64,000 nucleotides of DNA from Blastocatellia bacterium (GTDB lineage Bacteria; Acidobacteriota; Blastocatellia; UBA7656). The notes below the pieces were generated by a model. The model was given only the letters and a program-made list of their open reading frames with translations. It had not been told where the DNA came from and ran no database searches. Location of the stretch: contig DATENM010000065.1 of the NCBI GenBank assembly GCA_035275065.1, forward strand, positions 1 to 64,000. Reading direction: 5' to 3'. Numbering within the stretch: position 1 is the stretch's first letter; every line of letters starts with the position of its first letter. Below are positions 47,479 through 53,507 of the stretch, piece after piece. The translations under genes and the position numbers were made by a program.

Positions 47479-48453
47479 ATGGCGAAGCTCAAAGACAAAG
47501 TTCAGAACGCGCTCGACGAAGTGCGCATCCTGATTCTCGGTTCACAGGTGCTGCTCGGCTTTCAATTCCGCTCGATCTTCGAGAAAGCCTTCGAGACGCT
47601 GCCCGCGCACGCCCAATACTTAAAGCTTAGCGGCCTCGGCCTGATGACGCTTGCCGTCGGGTTGTTGATGGCGCCGGGCGCGTATCACCAGATTGTCGAA
47701 GACGGCGAAGACAGCCAGCGCGTCCACCGCTTCACGACCGGCATTGCTGAGATAGCCTTGTTGCCGTTTGCGCTCGGCTTCGGCATCGATATGTTTGTCG
47801 CCGCCGAAAAGCTGATGAGCCAGACGTTCGCGGTGGTCGCCGGGCTGTTGATGACGCTAACGGCGCTCTTCTTCTGGTATGGCCTTGGGGCGATGCACAG
47901 AGCGAAATACGAGCCTGAAATAACGGAGAAGCGAGAGATGGAAAAACAACAGGAGAAGAAAGCGGCGGGCGGCACCAAGATCAAAGACAAGATCAAGCAC
48001 GTGCTGACCGAATCGCGCGTCGTGCTGCCGGGCGCACAGACGCTGCTCGGCTTTCAGTTCATCACCTTCCTGATGGAGAGCTTCGACAAGCTCCCCGATT
48101 CGTCGCGCTACATCCACTTCGCCAGCCTGGCGATGGTCGCCCTGAGCATCGTCCTGCTGATGACGCCGGCGGCTTACCACCGAATTGTCGAGCGCGGCGA
48201 AGAAACCAGGCATTTTCACCGCTTTGCCAGCCGCGTGCTGCTGGCGGCGATGGTGCCGCTGGCGCTCGGACTGAGCGGCGACTTCTTCGTCGTCACGCGC
48301 AAGGTGACCGAGTCAACGGCGTTGGCCGCCGGGCTGGCGTTGGCTTTGCTGGCGCTGTTTTATGGCCTGTGGTTCGGCTTCACCGCTTACCGCCGCGGCC
48401 AGCGACAGGCAGAGGCGGGGTGGCGCATTGACCGCCAAGAGGCGGCGGATTAA
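47479..48453 (+). CDS. Tandem-duplicated DUF6328-like membrane protein
   Basis: The ATG at 47479 (MAKLKDKVQNALDEVRILIL) gives 324 residues; a longer in-frame start is coded upstream without support. Two similar halves can be seen. Residues 3-150: LDEVRILILGSQVLLGFQFRSIFEKAFETLP, MAPGAYHQIVEDGEDSQRVHRF. Residues 170-310: LTESRVVLPGAQTLLGFQFITFLMESFDKLP, MTPAAYHRIVERGEETRHFHRF. Each half has about four membrane segments; a charged linker joins them (about residues 145-170). DUF6328 proteins usually consist of one such unit. The function is unknown. The C-terminal tail is basic. Confidence 0.72.
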   Translation: MAKLKDKVQNALDEVRILILGSQVLLGFQFRSIFEKAFETLPAHAQYLKLSGLGLMTLAVGLLMAPGAYHQIVEDGEDSQRVHRFTTGIAEIALLPFALGFGIDMFVAAEKLMSQTFAVVAGLLMTLTALFFWYGLGAMHRAKYEPEITEKREMEKQQEKKAAGGTKIKDKIKHVLTESRVVLPGAQTLLGFQFITFLMESFDKLPDSSRYIHFASLAMVALSIVLLMTPAAYHRIVERGEETRHFHRFASRVLLAAMVPLALGLSGDFFVVTRKVTESTALAAGLALALLALFYGLWFGFTAYRRGQRQAEAGWRIDRQEAAD

Positions 48454-48530
48454 GCCGGGAGGCGAGCGGCGGGCGGGGCAAAAAGCGCAAGCGAATTGCA
48501 ATGATTATTTCCCGGCATTCTGGTGTATAG
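48454..48530. other. Gap with possible promoter for a small RNA
   Basis: No gene seen. TATAGT at 48526-48531 could be a -10 element; no good -35 lies upstream at the usual distance. Confidence 0.35.
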
Positions 48531-48531
48531 T

Positions 48532-48655
48532 GTCTCCATTGTTAGAGAGTAGTTGGAATCAGGGGGAAGTGGACGCCCCCCTGAGCCTCTTGGCCAATTA
48601 GAATTTAGAATTTAGAATTTCGATAACCCCAGAGCCTGCTCAAGGCTCTTTTCTT
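48532..48655 (+). ncRNA. Candidate small RNA or structured leader
   Basis: A region of about 120 bases begins just after a TATAGT element and ends at an intrinsic terminator. It holds an 8-bp hairpin (TCAGGGGG/CCCCCTGA arms, about 48558-48584) and three GAATTTA heptamers (48600-48620). It contains no open frame of note. It could be a small RNA or just the end of the DUF6328-like transcript. Identity is unknown. Confidence 0.4.
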
Positions 48656-48659
48656 TTTT
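48631..48659 (+). terminator. Intrinsic terminator
   Basis: Arms AGAGCCT/AGGCTCT (48631-48637 with 48643-48649, loop of 5) are followed by TTTTCTTTTTT on the plus strand. Confidence 0.82.
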
Positions 48660-48668
48660 GGGCGCTTT

Positions 48669-48739
48669 TAACCGCAGAGAGCGCAGAGTGTCGCAGAGGA
48701 CGGATAATCCTCTGCGACACTCTGCGCTCTCTGCGGTTA
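48669..48739. repeat. Perfect 32-bp palindromic element after frr
   Basis: Arms at 48669-48700 and 48708-48739 are perfect inverted copies (starting TAACCGCAGAGAG) around a 7-base loop CGGATAA. It has CGCAGAG sub-repeats and shares its arm ends and loop with the element at 58966-59035. It lies 18 bases past the frr stop. Confidence 0.85.
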
Positions 48740-48757
48740 GCCTGCCCGTCGCACAGC

Positions 48758-49318
48758 TTACACGGTCATCACTTCTTTTTCTTTATGCTCCGAGGCTTCG
48801 TTGATCCTGGCGATGTGCTGGTCGGTCAGCTTCTGCACCTGATCGAGGGCGTCGCGTTCCTGGTCTTCGGAGATGCTCTTCTCTTTGAGCATCTTCTTGA
48901 GGTGGTCGTTGGCGTCGCGGCGGACGTTGCGGATGGCGGTGCGGTGTTCTTCGCTGATTTCGTGAACCACCTTGACCATCTGGCGGCGGCGCTCTTCGGT
49001 GAGCGGCGGGATCGGCACGCGGATCAGCTTGCCGTCATTGGCGGGGTTCAGCCCCAGGTCGGAGGCGCGGATGGCCTTTTCAATCGGCCCGAGCTGCGTC
49101 GGGTCGAACGGCTGCACGGTGATGAGCGTCGGCTCGGGCGCGTGAATCGTCGCCACCTGATTGATCGGCATCTCTGTGCCGTAGTATTCAACGCGGACGT
49201 TGTCGAGCAGGCTCACCGCGGCGCGGCCTGTGCGCACGCTGGCGAGTTTTTTGCGCCCGTCCTCGACCGCCGAGTCCATGCGGCGGCGGGCATCGTTGAT
49301 GATGTCTTTGATCTCCAT
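48758..49318 (-). CDS. frr: Ribosome recycling factor
   Basis: This 186-residue protein starts at the ATG at 49318, after GGAGGGGCTTGC. It is a full-length RRF: MDSAVEDGRKKLASVRTGRA, LLDNVRVEYYGTEMPINQVA, IRVPIPPLTEERRRQMVK and the KEKSISEDQERDALDQVQKLTD helix are all present. With EF-G it splits the post-termination ribosome. It is the last gene of the rplM-rpsI-rpsB-tsf-pyrH-frr cluster, as in many bacteria. Confidence 0.97.
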   Translation of the reverse strand: MEIKDIINDARRRMDSAVEDGRKKLASVRTGRAAVSLLDNVRVEYYGTEMPINQVATIHAPEPTLITVQPFDPTQLGPIEKAIRASDLGLNPANDGKLIRVPIPPLTEERRRQMVKVVHEISEEHRTAIRNVRRDANDHLKKMLKEKSISEDQERDALDQVQKLTDQHIARINEASEHKEKEVMTV

Positions 49319-49331
49319 GCAAGCCCCTCCC

Positions 49332-49447
49332 GATTTTGGATTTTCATGGCTTAGCGCTGCGCGCCGGCGATTTTGGATTTTAGATTATTCCCGGAACGAT
49401 TGAAAAGCCGCGATGTGCTTTCAATCGAAAATCCAAAATCCAAAATT
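49332..49447. repeat. Palindromic element between pyrH and frr
   Basis: GATTTTGGATTTT at 49332-49344 and again at 49369-49381 faces its inverted copy at 49428-49440; an inner 9-bp stem (49397-49405 with 49419-49427) closes the centre. The heptamer GGATTTT recurs. The element reaches into the pyrH stop codon and ends just before the frr ribosome site. Confidence 0.75.
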
Positions 49448-50213
49448 AGGCTGATGCGCCGGATTCCCCGGCCAGGTCTTCCGGCAGCTCGTTGCGCACG
49501 ACGGTGCCGATCTTCTCGCCGCAGACGACGCGGGCGATGTTGCCTTCTTTATAAAGATTGAAGACATGGATGGGGATATTGCGCTGGCGCACCAAACTGA
49601 TCGCCGACGTATCCATGACTTTCAAGTCGCGCTGAATCACATCGAGGTAGGTCAGGTGATCGAACATGGTCGCGGTGGCGTCGGTGGCCGGGTCGGCGGT
49701 GTAGATGCCCTCGACTTTGGTGGCTTTCAAAATGGCGTCGGCGCGAATCTCCAAGGCGCGCAGCGCCGCCGCCGAGTCGGTCGTGAAATAGGGATTGCCG
49801 GTGCCTGCGGCAAAGATGACCAGGCGGCCTTTCTCGACGTGACGGATGGCGCGGCGGCGGATGAACGGCTCGGCGATCTTGTTCATTTCGAGCGCTGACA
49901 TTACGCGTGTAAAGGCGCCCTGCTTTTCAAGCGCGTCCTGCAAGGCGAGCGCGTTGATCGCCGTCGCCAACATGCCCATGTAATCGGCAGAGGCGCGATC
50001 CATGCCCTTGGCCGAGAGCGCCACGCCGCGGAAGATGTTGCCGCCGCCGACGACGATAGCGATCTCGACGCCGAGGTCGTGAATCCCTTTGATCTCTTTG
50101 GCGATGCGGGTAATCGTCGTCGGGTCGATGCCAAAGCCCTGGTCGCCCATCAGGGCTTCGCCCGAAAGCTTCAGGAGGATGCGCTTATAGACCGCCTTGC
50201 GTTCTGATGCCAT
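49446..50213 (-). CDS. pyrH: UMP kinase
   Basis: This 255-residue protein begins at the ATG at 50213 (MASERKAVYKRILLKLSGEA). It has the bacterial UMP kinase features: KLSGEALMG, EIAIVVGGGNIFRG, GMDRASADYMGMLATAINAL, AAGTGNPYFTTDSAAALRA and ATKVEGIYTADPA, with an NLY near the end. It makes UDP from UMP as a hexamer regulated by GTP and UTP. It is followed by frr and preceded by a strong terminator, so it may have its own promoter. Confidence 0.96.
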   Translation of the reverse strand: MASERKAVYKRILLKLSGEALMGDQGFGIDPTTITRIAKEIKGIHDLGVEIAIVVGGGNIFRGVALSAKGMDRASADYMGMLATAINALALQDALEKQGAFTRVMSALEMNKIAEPFIRRRAIRHVEKGRLVIFAAGTGNPYFTTDSAAALRALEIRADAILKATKVEGIYTADPATDATATMFDHLTYLDVIQRDLKVMDTSAISLVRQRNIPIHVFNLYKEGNIARVVCGEKIGTVVRNELPEDLAGESGASA

Positions 50214-50251
50214 AGTACACCGTCGAACCGTTAACCCATCTTCCGCCCAAC

Positions 50252-50282
50252 AAAAAAGCCTCTCTTGACGAGAGGCTTTTTT
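50252..50282. terminator. Strong bidirectional intrinsic terminator between tsf and pyrH
   Basis: A perfect 13-bp stem (50252-50264 with 50270-50282; AAAAAAGCCTCTC arm, loop TTGAC) has A and T runs on both sides and works in either direction. It should end most transcripts that come from tsf. Confidence 0.88.
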
Positions 50283-50287
50283 GCCGT

Positions 50288-50959
50288 TTACTGATTGCCG
50301 AGCAGTTCCTGTACCTCTGCACCGAGGTCGGCGCTACGTTTCTCTAACCCCTCGCCCATCTTGAAGCGCGTGAAGCGGCGCACCTTGACGTTCTCGCCGG
50401 TCTTGCCTGTCATGGTCGTGACCAGCTGGCCGATGGTGATGTTTTGATCCTTAACGAATGGCTGCTCCATCAGCACGACTTCTTGATAGTACTTGTTGAG
50501 GCGGCCCTCGACGATCTTATCCAGCACCTGCTGCGGCTTGTTGGCGTTCTTCGGATCTTGCTTCGCCTGATCCAGAGCGATCTCGCGCTCCTTGTCCAGC
50601 ACTTCCGCCGGCACTTCGTCTTTGGTGACGTAGCGCGGCTCGCTGGCGGCGATGTGCATGGCCAGGTCATGAACGAAGCCGCGGAAATCGTCAGTGCGCG
50701 CCACGAAATCGGACTCGCAGTTGACTTCGACGATCACGCCGATCTTGCCGCCGGCGTGGATGTAAGCATCAACCAGGCCCTCGGCGGTGATGCGGCCCGA
50801 TTTCTTGGCCGCCGTCGCCTGACCGCGCTTGCGGAGGATTTCGATGGCTTTCTCTTCGTCGCCGGCCGATTCATTGAGCGCCGCTTTGCATTCCATCATG
50901 CCGGCGCCGGTCTTCTCTCTGAGTGCTTTAATTGCTGATGCTGAAATTGCGTTTGACAT
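50288..50959 (-). CDS. tsf: Elongation factor Ts
   Basis: This 223-residue protein starts at the ATG at 50959, after GAGGAGAACCAGGTCGTA. It has the N-terminal UBA-like domain (KALREKTGAGMMECKAALNES), GGKIGVIVEVNCESDFVARTDDF and a single shortened core, with a C-terminal VRRFTRFKMGEGLEKRSAD. It is shorter than E. coli EF-Ts (283 residues), like the single-core forms in some phyla. It recycles EF-Tu. It lies between rpsB and pyrH as usual. Confidence 0.96.
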   Translation of the reverse strand: MSNAISASAIKALREKTGAGMMECKAALNESAGDEEKAIEILRKRGQATAAKKSGRITAEGLVDAYIHAGGKIGVIVEVNCESDFVARTDDFRGFVHDLAMHIAASEPRYVTKDEVPAEVLDKEREIALDQAKQDPKNANKPQQVLDKIVEGRLNKYYQEVVLMEQPFVKDQNITIGQLVTTMTGKTGENVKVRRFTRFKMGEGLEKRSADLGAEVQELLGNQ

Positions 50960-51018
50960 TACGACCTGGTTCTCCTCTTCGATAATAAAAAACCGACGCG
51001 GAAACAGGGCGATGAAGA

Positions 51019-51058
51019 GACGCGGCGACAGACTGATTAATCTATCTGTCGCCGCGTC
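51019..51058. repeat. Palindromic element between rpsB and tsf
   Basis: Arms of 14 perfect bases (GACGCGGCGACAGA at 51019-51032 with its inverted copy at 51045-51058) surround a 12-base loop; further GACGCGG-like units on both sides (50995 to about 51085) extend it imperfectly. The gap between rpsB and tsf is almost filled by it. Confidence 0.7.
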
Positions 51059-51091
51059 GCCGCGTCTCCGTGTCGCCGCGTCGTGTCCGCC

Positions 51092-52255
51092 TTACTCAGC
51101 GGTTTCGGCTTTGCCGGCGGCCTTGTCAGCCGGGAATTGCGCGCCGGGCTCGCGGTCAGCAGCCGCCGGCGCTTCTTCGCGGGCAAAGGCGCCCGGCACC
51201 GGCTCGGCTGCCGGAACGGTCGCGGCAGGCACGCTCTCTTTTTCGGCGGTGAACGATTCGTGATGGCCGCGATGACCGGGCTGCGACATCTGCACGTCGT
51301 TCTGGGTTACGGTAGCAGCGACCTGGGCCCCTGAAGGCGCCGCCGCGCCGGTCTGCGGAGGCACAGGCGATGCCGCTTCAGGCATGGCCGGCGCTCCAGG
51401 CGGCACATAGGTCGTGCGGCGTCCGCCGCGCCGGTCGCCACGTCCGCGCCCGCGCCCGCGGTCGCCGCGGTCGCCGCGCTCACCGCGCTCGGGCCGCTCG
51501 CCACGCGGCGCGGCTTCGGCGCCGTCGCCGGCGCTGCTCTCGGCCTGGCCTTCATCCGCCGCGCCTTCCTTGAGCATCTGCTGGCCTTCGACGATGGCGT
51601 CGGCCATCTTCGCGGCGAACAAGCGCACGGCGCGCAACGCGTCGTCGTTGCCGGGGACGACATAATCGATGCCGTCGGGGTTGCAGTTGGTGTCAACGAT
51701 GGCGACGGTCGTGATGCCGAGCTTGTTGGCTTCGTGGACGGCGATCTCTTCCTTGTTCGAGTCGATGATGAAGATAACGTCCGGCAGGTGGCGCATGTCG
51801 CGGATGCCCGCGAGGTTCTTTTCCAGCGCCGCATGCTCGCGGTCGAGCTGCAAGCGCTCTTTCTTGGTGAGCGCGTCGAAGCGCCCGTCGGTGCGCATGG
51901 CCTCGATGTCCTTCATCTTCTGAATGGACTTCTGCACCGTCTGGAAGTTGGTGAGCAGGCCGCCGAGCCAGCGCTGATTGACGTAGAACTGGTTGCAGCG
52001 CTTCGCCTCTTCGGCGACGGCGTCCTGGGCCTGGCGCTTGGTGCCGACGAACAGGAAACTGCGGCCATCCATAGCCGCCTGGGTGACGAATTTCACAGCC
52101 TCTTTGAAGAGTCGCTGGGTCTTCTGAAGGTCAATGATGTAAATGCCGTTGCGTTCGCCGAAGATGTATTCCTTCATCTTCGGATTCCACCGCCTGACCT
52201 GATGCCCGAAGTGGACGCCAGCTTCAAGCAGCTCCTTCATCGTTACAGTAGCCAA
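51092..52255 (-). CDS. rpsB: Ribosomal protein S2 with a long disordered C-terminal extension
   Basis: This 387-residue protein starts at the ATG at 52255 (MATVTMKELLEAGVHFGHQV). The first ~225 residues are normal S2: RRWNPKMKEYIFGERNGIYIIDLQKT, NQRWLGGLLTNF, DLVIFIDSNKE-like region IFIIDSNKEEIAVHEANKLGI and VPGNDDALRAV. Residues 240-387 are an addition not usual in S2: an Arg/Gly patch (GERGDRGDRGRGRGRGDRRG) and then an Ala/Pro/Glu-rich tail. S2 sits on the back of the small subunit near the mRNA exit path, so the tail could reach mRNA or S1. The frame is intact throughout. Confidence 0.95.
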   Translation of the reverse strand: MATVTMKELLEAGVHFGHQVRRWNPKMKEYIFGERNGIYIIDLQKTQRLFKEAVKFVTQAAMDGRSFLFVGTKRQAQDAVAEEAKRCNQFYVNQRWLGGLLTNFQTVQKSIQKMKDIEAMRTDGRFDALTKKERLQLDREHAALEKNLAGIRDMRHLPDVIFIIDSNKEEIAVHEANKLGITTVAIVDTNCNPDGIDYVVPGNDDALRAVRLFAAKMADAIVEGQQMLKEGAADEGQAESSAGDGAEAAPRGERPERGERGDRGDRGRGRGRGDRRGGRRTTYVPPGAPAMPEAASPVPPQTGAAAPSGAQVAATVTQNDVQMSQPGHRGHHESFTAEKESVPAATVPAAEPVPGAFAREEAPAAADREPGAQFPADKAAGKAETAE

Positions 52256-52349
52256 TCGATCCTCCTACTCGTTGAATTGGTTTATGTGCTCGCCGGCCCG
52301 CGGTTCCAATTGTCCTGCTGGAACAACCAATCGCCTGGGCCGACAATGG

Positions 52350-52438
52350 GATTGCGGATTGCGGATTGCGGATTGCGGATTGGTAGATTCGGGAACCTCG
52401 TTCCAAAATCCGCAATCCGCAATCCGCAATCCGCAATC
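52350..52438. repeat. Perfect 32-bp palindromic element between rpsI and rpsB
   Basis: Arms at 52350-52381 and 52407-52438 are perfect inverted copies built from GCGGATT heptamers. The 25-base centre holds a small GGAAC/GTTCC stem. The right arm ends three bases from the rpsI stop. Confidence 0.85.
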
Positions 52439-52441
52439 GCG

Positions 52442-52837
52442 TTAGCGTTTCGAGAACTGGAAGCGCTTGCGCGCGCCCTTCTGGCCGTACTTCTTACGCT
52501 CTTTGGCGCGCGGGTCGCGGGTGACGAAGCCGGCGCGCTTCAAGCGCGTGCGAAATTCGGGATTGAATTCGACCAGCGCCCGCGTCACGCCGTGGCGCAC
52601 GGCGCCTGCCTGACCGGCTTTGCCGCCGCCATCGACATTCACCAGAATGTCGAACTTGCCGGCGGTGTCTGTCAGATGCAATGGCTGGCGAATCACCATG
52701 CGATGCACTTCGTTATCGAAATACTCTTCGAGCTTGCGCTTGTTGACAATAATTTCGCCGGTGCCGGGCTTGATGAAGACGCGCGCCGTGGCGCTCTTGC
52801 GGCGGCCCGTTCCGTAGTTTTGAATCGTCTCTGCCAC
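52442..52837 (-). CDS. rpsI: Ribosomal protein S9
   Basis: This 131-residue protein starts at the ATG at 52837 and ends in the conserved FSKR. It has the hallmark motifs YGTGRRKSATARVFIKPG, RQPLHLTDTAGKFDILVNVDGGGKAGQAGAVRHGVTRALVEF and REKKYGQKGARKRFQFSKR-like end (KERKKYGQKGARKRFQFSKR). S9 contacts tRNA in the small subunit through its C-terminus. It lies after rplM with 41 bases between them, as usual. Confidence 0.97.
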   Translation of the reverse strand: MAETIQNYGTGRRKSATARVFIKPGTGEIIVNKRKLEEYFDNEVHRMVIRQPLHLTDTAGKFDILVNVDGGGKAGQAGAVRHGVTRALVEFNPEFRTRLKRAGFVTRDPRAKERKKYGQKGARKRFQFSKR

Positions 52838-52878
52838 TATCGAATCTCCTTCAACTCATGCGGGATGGCCGCAATGAC

Positions 52879-53319
52879 TTATCGCTTGACCTCGAACGTC
52901 TCGGGCTGCTGCGCCTGATGCGGGTGATCTGTGCCGACATAGACCTTGAGCTTCTTGCCCATCTTGCGGCCGAGCTTATTCTTCGGCAACATGCCGCGAA
53001 TCGCCGACTCAAGGATGCGCGTCGGGTGCTGCTGCAATTGCTTTTGCGCGGTGATCTCTTTGAGGCCGCCGGGCCAGCCGGTGTGATGGCGATAGACTTT
53101 GTCCTTCCACTTGTTGCCGGTGAAGACGACCTTCTCGGCATTGATGACGACGACATGGTCGCCAACATCAATGTAAGGCGTATAGGTAGGTTTATTCTTG
53201 CCCATCAATATGCGAGCGGCTTCGGTTGCCAGCCGGCCCACAGTCTTGCCATTGGCGTCGATGATGAACCACTTGCGGCTTTGCTCAAGATTCTTGCCGC
53301 TCGGGACGAATGTACTCAT
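52879..53319 (-). CDS. rplM: Ribosomal protein L13
   Basis: The ATG at 53319 (MSTFVPSGKNLEQSRKWFII) follows TTGGAGATTCGCACC and gives 146 residues. L13 motifs are all present: VGRLATEAARILMGKNKPTYTPYIDVGDHVVVINAEKV, YRHHTGWPGGLKE, HPTRILESAIRGMLPKNKLGR and LKVYVGTDHPHQAQQP. It is the first gene of the translation cluster. It binds 23S rRNA and is added early in large-subunit assembly. Confidence 0.97.
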   Translation of the reverse strand: MSTFVPSGKNLEQSRKWFIIDANGKTVGRLATEAARILMGKNKPTYTPYIDVGDHVVVINAEKVVFTGNKWKDKVYRHHTGWPGGLKEITAQKQLQQHPTRILESAIRGMLPKNKLGRKMGKKLKVYVGTDHPHQAQQPETFEVKR

Positions 53320-53507
53320 GGTGCGAATCTCCAAATTTAGCGTAAAGAAGACGAACAGATAGGATACGAAATGGCCTTTGCATTGTCAAGTTAGCCGTTC
53401 GCCTCTGTTTTGGCTCAATGAATTGGCCGACCGGCCCGCCGCCATCAGGTCGCCGAAACCGGTTGAACCCTCATCAAGGGGAAAGCTCGCGCCTCGCTCC
53501 CCCTCTC

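Noticed and set aside
52350..52438. CRISPR-like array
   Set aside because: The repeats are 7-base tandem units in two inverted arms without spacers, so it is a palindrome, not a CRISPR array. No array was seen anywhere.
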